DNA of 64,000 bases from Pseudomonas syringae CC1557 (GTDB taxonomy: Bacteria; Pseudomonadota; Gammaproteobacteria; Pseudomonadales; Pseudomonadaceae): the NCBI RefSeq assembly GCF_000452705.1, contig NZ_CP007014.1, positions 4,866,501 through 4,930,500 on the forward strand, in the 5' to 3' direction. The notes beneath the pieces are model-generated. The model was given only the letters and a program-made list of their open reading frames with translations. It was not told the DNA's origin and did no database searches. The first letter of the stretch is position 1. Each line of letters opens with the position of its first letter. A program made the translations under genes and the position numbers. Of the stretch, positions 7,878 through 18,601 are shown in pieces.

Positions 7878-7883
7878 TCCAAC

Positions 7884-7911
7884 AAAAAAGGCGTCCCGAA
7901 GGACGCCTTTT
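7884..7911 (-). terminator. terminator of the distal tRNA-Pro gene
   Basis: AGGCGTCC pairs with GGACGCCT around a CGAA/TTCG tetraloop. On the minus strand it is followed by six Ts; four Ts follow on the plus strand, so it may work both ways. It lies 64 nt after the tRNA-Pro 3' end. Confidence 0.85.
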
Positions 7912-7975
7912 CTGTTGGACTCAAAACGACTGTTCTTGAGTCCTGATCTTCAACCCTGATACAGCTGGGCGAAAA

Positions 7976-8052
7976 TGGTCGGGGTAAGGGGATTCGAACT
8001 CCTGACATCCTGCTCCCAAAGCAGGCGCGCTACCGGACTGCGCTATACCCCG
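7976..8052 (-). tRNA. tRNA-Pro (UGG), distal copy
   Basis: A 77-nt tRNA on the minus strand with the 3' ACCA encoded. The acceptor stem is CGGGGTA/TACCCCG, the anticodon arm is CTGCTTTGGGAGCAG with anticodon TGG, and the T arm contains GTTCGAATC. It is identical over its full length to the tRNA-Pro at 8231-8307. It lies after the terminator that follows tRNA-Lys, unlike the three promoter-proximal tRNAs, so it looks like a later duplication, perhaps left by an integration event. Confidence 0.97.
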
Positions 8053-8060
8053 ATGATGCT

Positions 8061-8086
8061 AAAAAACACCTCCGAGGAGGCGTTTT
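8061..8086 (-). terminator. terminator after tRNA-Lys
   Basis: On the minus strand ACGCCTCC pairs with GGAGGTGT (one wobble) and runs into six Ts. It separates the Asn-Pro-Lys tRNA transcript from the distal tRNA-Pro. Confidence 0.75.
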
Positions 8087-8149
8087 CTATTTGGGTGACG
8101 CTTGTGGCGTCACTCCCTAAGATCCAGCCAGATACAAACCAGCTAAAAA

Positions 8150-8225
8150 TGGTGGGTCGTGTGGGATTCGAACCTACGACCAATTGGTTAAAAGCCAACT
8201 GCTCTACCAACTGAGCTAACGACCC
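8150..8225 (-). tRNA. tRNA-Lys (UUU)
   Basis: A 76-nt tRNA with acceptor stem GGGTCGT/ACGACCC, anticodon arm TTGGCTTTTAACCAA (anticodon TTT), T loop GTTCGAATC and encoded 3' ACCA. This tRNA-Lys next to clpB is the attachment site of large islands in other pseudomonads (PAPI-1 in P. aeruginosa; PPHGI-1 uses a tRNA-Lys in P. syringae pv. phaseolicola). No second copy of its 3' end is seen in this window. Confidence 0.97.
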
Positions 8226-8230
8226 AAATA

Positions 8231-8307
8231 TGGTCGGGGTAAGGGGATTCGAACTCCTGACATCCTGCTCCCAAAGCAGGCGCGCTACCGGACTGCGCTA
8301 TACCCCG
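8231..8307 (-). tRNA. tRNA-Pro (UGG), proximal copy
   Basis: A 77-nt tRNA with anticodon TGG and encoded ACCA, identical to the copy at 7976-8052. It is only 5 nt upstream of tRNA-Lys on the minus strand, so the two are cut from one transcript with tRNA-Asn. Confidence 0.97.
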
Positions 8308-8336
8308 ACTGAAACCGCATTGAATCTTGCGAAATC

Positions 8337-8412
<76 letters not shown>

Positions 8413-8541
8413 ACTATCAATTTCAGATTCAACTTTACAACCTGTTGCCTTGAAACCAGCGTGCTGTTAACTCGTTGATTTCAATCTCATCGACCTTTGC
8501 GCTTCGTTTGTATCGTTGCGTTCACGTCTCTGAGGCGCGCT

Positions 8542-8569
8542 ATTCTACAATTTTAAAAACACCTGTCAA
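8542..8569 (-). promoter_or_regulatory. sigma-70 promoter of the tRNA transcript
   Basis: On the minus strand a perfect -35 TTGACA (8564-8569) is separated by 16 nt from -10 TAGAAT (8542-8547). The next bases, AGCGCGCC, form a GC-rich discriminator typical of stable-RNA promoters under stringent control. Confidence 0.85.
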
Positions 8570-8654
8570 CCCTATAAATTGCTTTTTAAGACAATGATTT
8601 GCGATTTTTTTTCAGATAGCCTCTCGGGCCCGATTCTACTGCTGACCGCGCCTC

Positions 8655-8680
8655 AAAAAAAGGCCCTCTGTCCGAGGGCC
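8655..8680 (-). terminator. clpB terminator
   Basis: GGCCCTC pairs with GAGGGCC over a 5-nt loop, followed by seven Ts on the minus strand, 27 nt after the clpB stop codon. Confidence 0.92.
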
Positions 8681-8707
8681 CTTCTATAAGAGCGTTGACA
8701 AGCGCTG

Positions 8708-11272
<2,565 letters not shown>

Positions 11273-11442
11273 TAGTCACCTTCCTTTTAATGCAGGCCGG
11301 AGCAATGAACACACCTATAAAGAAAACCTGCTTGATAGCCAGTTAGATGCGGACGATTCTGCGTGTTTCAAGCGGGCGCGGGTTGATACAGATCAGACGA
11401 GCGTCAGGCAAGCCTAGCTGGCCTGCGCAAAACAGCCTGCAA

Positions 11443-12171
11443 TCAGGCGTGTTCGATCCAGATCAGTGAGGCGAAGCGACCTGTGCGGGCGGCACGGCGG
11501 TAAGAAAAGAAGCGTGAATCAGTAACGGTATCCAGCCCACCGCCATAAACGGCAGAGATACCGTGGGCAGCCAGTCGCATCCGGGCAAGCGTATAAATGT
11601 CGGCCATGAAACGATCAGGATTCGAACTGGCGACAAATGCCCCGGCGGTTTGAAGATGTCTGCTTGTAAATGCCTCGCGCACCTCTGGACCGACTTCAAA
11701 GGAAGGCTGGCCGATGGCCGGACCGAGCCAGACAAGAATGTCTTGCGGATCACTTTGCAGGCTGTCCGCTGTCGCTTCCAGCACACCCGCCGCCAGACCG
11801 CGCCAGCCTGCATGCGCAGCAGCGACACGCGTACCGTCGCGGCGGCAGAACAGGGCTGGCAGGCAATCGGCGGTCATGATGGTGCACGCCACGCCAGGAC
11901 TGCTTGTCCAGCTGGCATCGGCTTCGACGACACGGGAAGGGTCGGCATGAACCACGTCCACGCCGTGAACCTGGCGCAACCAGGCTGGCTGAACATTCAG
12001 ATGAGAGGTCAGGCGCAGGCGATTGCTCGCCACGGCCTCTGGGCTGTCATCGACATGATCGCCCAGATTGAAGCTGTCGAACGGGGCCAGACTGGCTCCG
12101 CCCGAACGGGTGGTAACGCACGACTTGATCTGCGCTGGCGCGGGCCAGTCAGGTATCAGCCAGTCATTCAC
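11443..12171 (-). CDS. pgeF: peptidoglycan editing factor PgeF (YfiH, laccase domain)
   Basis: A 242-aa cytoplasmic protein of the YfiH/PgeF family, earlier called polyphenol oxidase. E. coli PgeF keeps L-Ser out of the muropeptide by removing mis-made UDP-MurNAc-L-Ser; purine nucleosidase or phosphorylase activity is reported for relatives. The metal-site residues are visible in RQVHGVDVVHAD (His), TMTADCLPALFC-type sequence (Cys; here TADCLPALFC) and AAHAGWRGLAAGVLEA (His). The start overlaps the rluD stop by 4 nt (ATGA-type), so the two are translationally coupled. The same pair occurs in most pseudomonads. Confidence 0.95.
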   Translation of the reverse strand: MNDWLIPDWPAPAQIKSCVTTRSGGASLAPFDSFNLGDHVDDSPEAVASNRLRLTSHLNVQPAWLRQVHGVDVVHADPSRVVEADASWTSSPGVACTIMTADCLPALFCRRDGTRVAAAHAGWRGLAAGVLEATADSLQSDPQDILVWLGPAIGQPSFEVGPEVREAFTSRHLQTAGAFVASSNPDRFMADIYTLARMRLAAHGISAVYGGGLDTVTDSRFFSYRRAARTGRFASLIWIEHA

Positions 12172-13130
12172 CCGATGAACGCCTCGCGATCCTGCTTGAG
12201 CAGCGACAGCAACCAGACAAAATCATCCGGCAGTGGCGATTCCCAGCTCATGCGCTTGCCGGTGATCGGATGATCCAGCTCCAGGAAGCGCGCATGCAGT
12301 GCCTGACGCGGGAAGGTCTTGAGTGAATCGACCATGGTCAGGCTCGCGGCGGGCGGAATGCGGAAACGACCGCCGTAAGCCGGATCGCCGACCAACGGGT
12401 AGTTGATGTGCGCCATGTGCACGCGGATCTGGTGCGTGCGGCCGGTTTCCAGCTTGACCCGCACATGCGTGTGCGAACGGAAGCGCTCCAGCACGCGGTA
12501 ATGACTGACCGCCTGCTTGCCACCTTCCATGACCGCCATGCGCTGACGCTGCTGGCCGTGGCGGCCGATAGGCGCGTCGATCTTGCCACCTGCGGTCACC
12601 ACGCCGATCACGATGCACTCGTAGATACGGCTGACACTGCGACTCTGCAACTGAGTCACCAGTTGTGTCTGTGCCTGAATGGTCTTGGCGACCACCATCA
12701 GACCGGTGGTGTCCTTGTCCAGGCGATGCACGATGCCGGCACGCGGGACATTGATGATGTCCGGCACGTGGTGCAGCAAGGCGTTAAGCAGCGTGCCGTC
12801 GGCATGACCGGCAGCCGGATGCACCACCAGCCCTGCGGGCTTGTTGATGACGAGGATCTGGTCGTCTTCATAGATAATGTCGAGCTCGATGTCCTGAGCG
12901 ACCCATTCACCCTGGGCCTCCTGCTCGGCAATCAGCTCGAGAACAGCACCACCATGCACGATGTCACGAGGGCGCAGAACGCCTCCGTCCACAGTCAGGC
13001 GGCCGTCCTTGATCCAGGCGGAAAGGCGCGAGCGCGAGTGCTCAGCGAATAATTGTGCGGCGACTTGATCGAGGCGTTGACCGCCCAATTCGGACGGCAC
13101 CTCTGCGCGAAGTTCTATATTTTCGGACAT
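12168..13130 (-). CDS. rluD: 23S rRNA pseudouridine synthase RluD
   Basis: A 320-aa enzyme that converts U1911, U1915 and U1917 of helix 69 in 23S rRNA to pseudouridine during large-subunit maturation. It has an N-terminal S4 RNA-binding domain (about 17-75, LDQVAAQLFAEHSRSRLSAWIKDGRLTVDG) and the RluA-type catalytic domain with VINKPAGLVVHP and the signature GIVHRLDKDTTGL; the catalytic aspartate is Asp138. The C-terminal RTHQIRVHMAHINYPLVGD motif is intact. It is first of the rluD-pgeF pair and faces away from bamD, as in other pseudomonads where the bamD/rluD divergence is conserved. Confidence 0.98.
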   Translation of the reverse strand: MSENIELRAEVPSELGGQRLDQVAAQLFAEHSRSRLSAWIKDGRLTVDGGVLRPRDIVHGGAVLELIAEQEAQGEWVAQDIELDIIYEDDQILVINKPAGLVVHPAAGHADGTLLNALLHHVPDIINVPRAGIVHRLDKDTTGLMVVAKTIQAQTQLVTQLQSRSVSRIYECIVIGVVTAGGKIDAPIGRHGQQRQRMAVMEGGKQAVSHYRVLERFRSHTHVRVKLETGRTHQIRVHMAHINYPLVGDPAYGGRFRIPPAASLTMVDSLKTFPRQALHARFLELDHPITGKRMSWESPLPDDFVWLLSLLKQDREAFIG

Positions 13131-13279
13131 GACCAGACTAGGTGGCGGCTAGCCTTTGGTTTCGGCAGCGCGCTTGTGGTTAAATACGGCGTCTTTTGTC
13201 CCGCCGGTATCGCGGGGCGCTCATCATAACAGGACGGCCCCGCCCAAGACAGCAGGCCGTTATAGGGACGCAAGCCGCC

Positions 13280-14302
13280 ATGCAAGTGAAACACCTGCTG
13301 CTGATCGCCATCCTCGCATTGACTGCGGCCTGTTCGTCGAAGGAAGTCATCGACGAAAACCTCAGCGAAGTCGAGCTGTACCAGCAGGCGCAGGCCGACC
13401 TGGGAAATAATAGCTATAACAGTGCCACTGAGAAGCTCAAGGCGCTGGAATCACGCTATCCGTTCGGTCGCTACGCTGACCAGGCACAGCTCGAGTTGAT
13501 TTACTCGAACTACAAAAACGGTGAACCCGAAGCAGCCAAATCCGCTGCCGAGCGTTTCATCCGCCTGCACCCGCAGCACCCGAATGTCGACTACGCGTAT
13601 TACATGAAGGGCCTGACCTCCTTCGACCAGGACGTCGGCCTGCTGGCTCGCTTCCTGCCGCTGGACCAGACCAAACGTGACCCGGGTGCTGCACGCGACT
13701 CGTTCAACGAGTTCGCCCAGCTGACCAGCCGCTATCCCAATAGCCGCTACGCGCCTGACGCCAAGCAACGCATGATTTACCTGCGCAACCTGCTGGCGTC
13801 CTACGAAATCCACGTAGCTGACTACTACCTGACCCGTCAGGCCTACGTCGCAGCCGCCAACCGCGGTCGTTATGTAGTGGAAAACTTCCAGGAGACGCCT
13901 TCAGTGGGCGACGGCCTGGCCGTGATGGTCGAGTCTTATCAGCGTCTGCACCTCGACGACCTGGCTGCCACCAGCCTGGAAGTGCTGAAGACCAACTACC
14001 CGAACCACCCGCAACTGGCTGACGGCAAGTTCACCCCGCGTGAGGCTGAAGCCGACAACCGTTCGTGGCTGTCGAAAGCGACCCTCGGCCTGATCGACGG
14101 CAGCGCGCCGCTGCCACCGGGCCAGACCCGTGCCGATCAGGACATCAAGAAGCAGTATCAGGATGCCAAGGACTCGATCCCGAAAGAGCTGTTGCCGGAA
14201 AACCAGGCAGAGCTGGACGAGCAGGCCGCGAAAGAAGCTGAAGAGAAAGGCACCAAGAGCCGTTCGTGGTTCAGCTACATGACCCTGGGTCTGTTCGACT
14301 GA
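13280..14302 (+). CDS. bamD: outer-membrane assembly lipoprotein BamD (ComL)
   Basis: A 340-aa lipoprotein of the BAM complex, anchored to the inner leaflet of the outer membrane, where it works with BamA to fold beta-barrel proteins. The signal peptide [18 protein letters not shown] ends in a lipobox with Cys18. Five TPR-like helices follow (about 30-245, starting [37 protein letters not shown]). The tail of about 90 residues ([33 protein letters not shown] region) is a Pseudomonas-type extension, longer than the 245-aa E. coli protein. The ATG at 13280, not the open-frame start at 13196, is chosen because the signal peptide begins there. A strong terminator follows. Confidence 0.97.
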   Translation: MQVKHLLLIAILALTAACSSKEVIDENLSEVELYQQAQADLGNNSYNSATEKLKALESRYPFGRYADQAQLELIYSNYKNGEPEAAKSAAERFIRLHPQHPNVDYAYYMKGLTSFDQDVGLLARFLPLDQTKRDPGAARDSFNEFAQLTSRYPNSRYAPDAKQRMIYLRNLLASYEIHVADYYLTRQAYVAAANRGRYVVENFQETPSVGDGLAVMVESYQRLHLDDLAATSLEVLKTNYPNHPQLADGKFTPREAEADNRSWLSKATLGLIDGSAPLPPGQTRADQDIKKQYQDAKDSIPKELLPENQAELDEQAAKEAEEKGTKSRSWFSYMTLGLFD

Positions 14303-14314
14303 TCCTGAGCGCGT

Positions 14315-14344
14315 AAAAAAGAGGCCTTCGGGCCTCTTTTTTTT
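14315..14344 (+). terminator. bamD terminator
   Basis: GAGGCC-TTCG-GGCCTC hairpin with A6 before and T8 after, 12 nt from the stop codon. Confidence 0.95.
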
Positions 14345-14420
14345 AGCATCACATTAGCCACTGTGCGCCCGCTCGCGGCTTGGCTACACTGCGCCATCGT
14401 CAATCACTAAGCGGGTAGTC

Positions 14421-14660
14421 ATGATTCGCCTATTAATGTGGGTCGCGTTGATCGCGGCGGTGATCTGGTTCGTCAAACGCCTGATCAACCCTCCCAAGCA
14501 AAAAACCCGCAAACAGCCGCCTGAAATCGATGCTGCGCCGATGGTCCGTTGCGCCCATTGTGGTGTTCACTCGCCTCGCGACCGCGCATTGAGTCAGGGG
14601 CAGCACTGGTATTGCAGCGAGGCACACCGGCTGGAAGGCCCTGCGGCACGTGACCGCTGA
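14421..14660 (+). CDS. PP0621-type small membrane protein with zinc-ribbon-like end
   Basis: A 79-aa protein with one N-terminal transmembrane helix (IRLLMWVALIAAVIWFVKRLI) and a C-terminal cysteine cluster (VRCAHCGVHSPRD, then HWYCSEAHRLEG) that looks like a small zinc ribbon. This is the conserved pseudomonad protein always found directly before pilS. Its function is unknown. Its end overlaps the pilS GTG start by 11 nt, so it is probably co-translated with pilS and may act with the kinase, but that is inference. Confidence 0.85.
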   Translation: MIRLLMWVALIAAVIWFVKRLINPPKQKTRKQPPEIDAAPMVRCAHCGVHSPRDRALSQGQHWYCSEAHRLEGPAARDR

Positions 14661-16242
14661 GACGTCCTACCTTGCCAGCCCACAGGCGCAACGGATTCTG
14701 CGCCTGTATCACCTTTATCGACTGACCATTGGCGTCGTATTGGTCCTGTTGATCTCCAGCAGCCTGGAAACCGAACTGTTGCAACTGGCCAACCCGAACC
14801 TGTTTCGCTCTGGTTGCTGGCTGTATCTGGTGTTCAATATTCTGGTCGTGGTACTGCTGGAACGGCCTACTCGTCAGTCGCACCTGTTCAGCCTGGCGAT
14901 GGTCGACGCCATCATGCTGTCCGGCTTGTTCTATGCGGCGGGCGGCCCTTCCAGCGGCATCGGCAATCTGCTGATCGCCTCGGTGGCTATCAGCAACGTA
15001 TTGCTGCGCGGCCGCATCGGCCTGTTGATAGCCGCCGTGTCTGCCATCGGCATCATTTACCTGACGTTTTACATCAGCTTCGGCACGCCTTCGGTGTCCA
15101 ACGACTACGTGCAGGCAGGTTCTCTGGGTGCACTGTGCTTCGCCGCTGCGCTGCTGGTGCAGGCGCTGACCGCACGCATGCAGACCAGCGAAGTACTTGC
15201 CGAACAGCGAGCAGCGGACGTCGACAGTCTGGAAGAACTCAACGCTCTGATCCTGCAACGCATGCGTACCGGCATTCTGGTGCTGGACGCCCGCCGTCAG
15301 GTGCTGCTGGCCAATCAGGGCGCACTGTCTTTACTTGGCCACGAGCGGCTGGTCGGCCAGGTCATCGACGCCTACTCGCCGCAACTGGTGGAGCGCCTGC
15401 GCCAGTGGCTGATCAACCCGATCATGTTGCCACGCAGCATCACCTCATCTGCAATCGGGCCTGAACTGCAACCCAGCTTTGTCGCCCTCAATCGTGGCGA
15501 TCAGCGCCAGACGCTGATTTTTCTTGAAGACCTCTCGCAGATCGCCCATCAGGCGCAACAACTCAAGCTCGCCGCGCTGGGTCGCCTGACTGCCGGCATT
15601 GCCCATGAAATACGCAACCCACTGGGTGCGGTGAGCCATGCGGCGCAGTTGCTGAACGAGTCGGAAGCGCTCAGCGCGCCGGATCGTCGTTTGGGGCAGA
15701 TCATTCACGATCAGTCGCAACGCATCGACCGGGTGATCGAAAACGTCTTGCAGCTCTCCCGGCGACGCGAGGCGCAACCGCAGCTGCTGGATCTGAAAGT
15801 CTGGCTGGACGCCTTTGTCGCCGACTTCCGCGACTCCGTCCTGCCCAACCAGCTGCTTCATGTGGAGGTCCATTCCGGCACGCTGACCACCCGCATGGAT
15901 GCGGAGCAACTGACACAAGTCGTGACCAATCTGGTGCAGAACGGTCTGCGCTACAGCAGCAGAAATCACCCATTAGCGCAGGTCTGGCTGAAGCTGCATC
16001 ATGACCTGCAAAGCGACCTGCCCATTCTGGAAGTACTGGATGACGGGCCGGGGGTCAGCGAGCCGCATCTGAGCAAGCTGTTCGAACCGTTTTTTACCAC
16101 CGAAAGCAAAGGCACCGGTCTGGGGCTATACCTTTCCAGAGAGTTGTGCGAAAGCAATCAGGCGCATCTGGAATACGCCCCCCGCGCGGATGGCGGCAGT
16201 TGTTTGCGCATCACCTTCGCCCACCCGTTCAAAACGAGCTGA
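14650..16242 (+). CDS. pilS: sensor histidine kinase PilS
   Basis: A 530-aa inner-membrane kinase that controls the type IV pilin gene pilA through PilR; in P. aeruginosa it senses pilin levels in the membrane. Six hydrophobic segments fill residues 20-172, then come a PAS-like domain (about 195-300), a HisKA domain with the phospho-accepting His319 in GIAHEIRNPLGAVSHAAQLL, and the ATPase domain with N-box (VVTNLVQNGLRY), DDGPGV, FFTTESKGTGLGLYLS. The start codon is GTG at 14650, overlapping the previous gene. pilR starts 2 nt after the stop. Confidence 0.97.
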   Translation: MTAETSYLASPQAQRILRLYHLYRLTIGVVLVLLISSSLETELLQLANPNLFRSGCWLYLVFNILVVVLLERPTRQSHLFSLAMVDAIMLSGLFYAAGGPSSGIGNLLIASVAISNVLLRGRIGLLIAAVSAIGIIYLTFYISFGTPSVSNDYVQAGSLGALCFAAALLVQALTARMQTSEVLAEQRAADVDSLEELNALILQRMRTGILVLDARRQVLLANQGALSLLGHERLVGQVIDAYSPQLVERLRQWLINPIMLPRSITSSAIGPELQPSFVALNRGDQRQTLIFLEDLSQIAHQAQQLKLAALGRLTAGIAHEIRNPLGAVSHAAQLLNESEALSAPDRRLGQIIHDQSQRIDRVIENVLQLSRRREAQPQLLDLKVWLDAFVADFRDSVLPNQLLHVEVHSGTLTTRMDAEQLTQVVTNLVQNGLRYSSRNHPLAQVWLKLHHDLQSDLPILEVLDDGPGVSEPHLSKLFEPFFTTESKGTGLGLYLSRELCESNQAHLEYAPRADGGSCLRITFAHPFKTS

Positions 16243-16244
16243 GC

Positions 16245-17585
16245 ATGAGCCCACGGCAAAAGATCCTGATAGTCGACGATGAGCCGGATATTCGCGAACT
16301 CCTGGAAATCACTCTGGGACGCATGAAGCTCGACACCCGCAGCGCACGCAATGTTGCCGAAGCGCATGAATGGCTGGCGCGCGAGCCGTTCGACATGTGT
16401 CTGACCGACATGCGCTTGCCCGATGGCAATGGCCTTGAACTGGTGCAGCACATTCAGCACGGTTATCCACAGGTGCCGGTGGCCATGATCACGGCCCATG
16501 GCAATCTGGACACCGCGATTCATGCGCTCAAGGCGGGAGCCTTCGATTTCGTGACCAAACCGGTCGACCTCAACCGGCTGCGTGAGCTGGTGACCAGCGC
16601 GCTGAGCCTGCCCTCAAGCGTTCAACCGGCGTGCAGCATCGACAGCCGCCTGCTAGGCGATTCGCCGCCAATGCGCACGTTGCGCAATCAGATCGGCAAG
16701 CTTGCGCGCAGTCAGGCGCCGATCTACATCAGCGGCGAATCAGGCAGCGGCAAAGAGCTGGTGGCGCGGCTGATACACGAACAGGGGCCGCGTAGCGAAA
16801 AGCCCTTCGTGCCGGTCAACTGCGGGGCGATCCCTTCTGAACTGATGGAAAGCGAATTCTTCGGCCATCGCAAAGGCAGCTTCAGTGGTGCGCACGAAGA
16901 CAAGCCCGGCCTGTTTCAGGCAGCCCAAAACGGAACGCTGTTTCTCGACGAAGTGGCTGACCTGCCGCTGGCCATGCAGGTAAAACTGTTGCGGGCGATT
17001 CAGGAGAAATCCATTCGCAGCATCGGCGGCCAGCAGGAACAGGTGGTCGACGTGCGCATCCTGTGCGCGACCCATAAAGACCTCAGTGCCGAAGTGGCGG
17101 CCGGGCGTTTTCGTCAGGACCTGTATTACCGGCTGAACGTGATCGAACTGCGCGTGCCCTCATTGCGCGAACGCCGTGAGGATATCGACCAACTGGCAGC
17201 CAGCGTTCTGCGCCGCCTGGCAGGCAAGGATGCCCAGCCGGTTGCGCGTTTGCATGCACAGGCGCTGGAAACCCTGAAAAATTATCGCTTCCCCGGTAAC
17301 GTGCGCGAACTGGAGAACATGCTGGAGCGCGCCTACACCCTCTGCGAAAACGATGAGATCCACGCCAGCGACCTGCGTCTGGCCGAGTCCTGCAGCCCCC
17401 AGGAACACCATGGCGCGAACCTCGCCGATATCGACAATCTTGAGGATTACCTGGAAAGCGTCGAGCGTAAACTGATCCTGCAAGCCCTCGAAGAAACCCG
17501 CTGGAACCGCACCGCTGCCGCAGAACGGCTGAGTTTGTCCTTCAGGTCACTGCGTTACCGGCTGAAGAAGCTGGGGCTGGATTGA
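16245..17585 (+). CDS. pilR: sigma-54-dependent response regulator PilR
   Basis: A 446-aa NtrC-family activator of pilA transcription with RpoN. The receiver domain (1-120) has acidic pair Asp11-Asp12, phospho-site Asp55 in CLTDMRLPDGNG, and Lys at FVTKPVD. The AAA+ domain has Walker A GESGSGKE (164-171), Walker B GTLFLDEVADLPL, and the sigma-54 loop reading GSFSGA instead of the usual GAFTGA; a GSFTGA form is normal for PilR, so this is a mild change. A Fis-type HTH ends the protein (RWNRTAAAERLSLSFRSLRYRLKKLGLD). The ATG at 16245 is 2 nt after the pilS stop, and the receiver domain starts right after it. Confidence 0.97.
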   Translation: MSPRQKILIVDDEPDIRELLEITLGRMKLDTRSARNVAEAHEWLAREPFDMCLTDMRLPDGNGLELVQHIQHGYPQVPVAMITAHGNLDTAIHALKAGAFDFVTKPVDLNRLRELVTSALSLPSSVQPACSIDSRLLGDSPPMRTLRNQIGKLARSQAPIYISGESGSGKELVARLIHEQGPRSEKPFVPVNCGAIPSELMESEFFGHRKGSFSGAHEDKPGLFQAAQNGTLFLDEVADLPLAMQVKLLRAIQEKSIRSIGGQQEQVVDVRILCATHKDLSAEVAAGRFRQDLYYRLNVIELRVPSLRERREDIDQLAASVLRRLAGKDAQPVARLHAQALETLKNYRFPGNVRELENMLERAYTLCENDEIHASDLRLAESCSPQEHHGANLADIDNLEDYLESVERKLILQALEETRWNRTAAAERLSLSFRSLRYRLKKLGLD

Positions 17586-17592
17586 GGATCAC

Positions 17593-17815
17593 AACTATCG
17601 TACCGACGCTCTGCGTCCGATCTTGCATAGGCGGCGCAGCGCAGATTTGTGACGCGGAGCGTCACCCAAGGCGTTCCCACGCTGGAGCGTGCGGAACGAT
17701 CAGCGCTGAGCCGGCGCTTTAGGAACGGGAAGCGTCCGTGAGAACACCTATCGTGCCGACGCTCTGCGTCGGTATGCCGTTCTGGACGCTCCGCGTCCGG
17801 TCTAGCTCGGGTGTT
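17593..17815. repeat. interspersed repeat block (two modules)
   Basis: The region between pilR and the TetR gene has two related modules (ACTATCGTACCGACGCTCTG... and CCTATCGTGCCGACGCTCTG...), plus TGACGCGGAGCGTCACCCA and GTTCCCACGCTGGAGCGTG. Each part is an inverted repeat (GACGCTCTGCGTC, GACGCGGAGCGTC, CACGCTGGAGCGTG). Closely related modules recur at 38493-38692. These are typical short interspersed repeats of P. syringae genomes. No gene was found in this 317-nt gap. Confidence 0.85.
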
Positions 17816-17902
17816 GCGAAGTATTGAAGCAGCAATAATCATGACCACTCTCAAGCGCAGTCACTCATTGTCCACTCCTATCAATGCCAGTAAGCTCCCC
17901 CC

Positions 17903-18520
17903 ATGAACAAAACCATCAGCAATCCCGCAGCAGGCCGTGGTCCGGCAGACCATGAGATTCGTGATCAGATCGTGATTGCGGCCACGGAGCATTTCAGCCA
18001 ATACGGTTACGGCAAGACCACTGTCTCTGATCTCGCCAGGGCCATCGGTTTTTCCAAGGCGTATATCTACAAGTTCTTCGAGTCCAAACAGGCCATCGGC
18101 GAGATGATCTGCGCCAACTGCCTGAGCGAAATCGAGGCTGAAGTCCGCGCAGCGGTCAACGACGCGAGCACCCCACCGGAAAAGCTGCGACGCATGTTCA
18201 AGTCGGTTGTCGACGCCAGCGTGCGGCTGTTCTCACAAGATCGCAAGCTGTACGAAATCGCCGCTTCGGCAGCCACTGAGCACTGGCAGGCAACGTTGAT
18301 TTATCAGGAACAGCTCCAGGAAATCCTTCAGGAGATTCTCCAGGAAGGTCGGCAAACCGGCGACTTCGAGCGCAAGACGCCGCTTGATGAAACCGTCGCG
18401 GCGATCTACCTGGTGATGCGAACCTACTCCAATCCGCTGCTCCTGCAGCACAGCTTCGATTACACAGACGAAGGCCCCGCCCAACTGTCCAGCCTGGTGC
18501 TACGCAGCCTGTCGCCGTGA
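17903..18520 (+). CDS. TetR-family repressor of the adjoining RND pump
   Basis: A 205-aa regulator with the TetR N-terminal HTH (about residues 25-72, HFSQYGYGKTTVSDLARAIGFSKAYIYKFFESKQAIGEMI) and an all-helical ligand-binding C-terminus. It lies 81 nt upstream of, and in the same direction as, an RND adaptor gene and its pump, so it very likely represses that operon and responds to a pump substrate. A TetR-style palindrome overlaps a -10 box in the gap to the adaptor gene, which supports this. The ligand is unknown. Confidence 0.93.
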   Translation: MNKTISNPAAGRGPADHEIRDQIVIAATEHFSQYGYGKTTVSDLARAIGFSKAYIYKFFESKQAIGEMICANCLSEIEAEVRAAVNDASTPPEKLRRMFKSVVDASVRLFSQDRKLYEIAASAATEHWQATLIYQEQLQEILQEILQEGRQTGDFERKTPLDETVAAIYLVMRTYSNPLLLQHSFDYTDEGPAQLSSLVLRSLSP

Positions 18521-18541
18521 GTAAAACAGATTTGTGACTAT

Positions 18542-18563
18542 TGACTAATTTGGTCACTAGAAT
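18542..18563 (+). promoter_or_regulatory. candidate TetR operator and -10 box before the efflux genes
   Basis: TGACTAATTTGGTCA (18542-18556) is an imperfect 15-bp palindrome of the kind bound by TetR dimers. Two bases later comes TAGAAT, a good -10 hexamer. A repressor on the palindrome would cover the promoter. The adaptor ATG is 38 nt downstream. Confidence 0.5.
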
Positions 18564-18601
18564 CAAAGTGCAGGTCTCGATCACTGCACGTTGAGATTCC
18601 C

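Noticed and set aside
8061..8086. Reading the hairpin after tRNA-Lys as an attachment site
   Set aside because: It is a normal terminator with a T-run; no second copy was seen in the window.
17586..17902. CRISPR-like appearance of the repeat block
   Set aside because: The units are unequal, inverted and without regular spacers, and there are no cas genes in the window.
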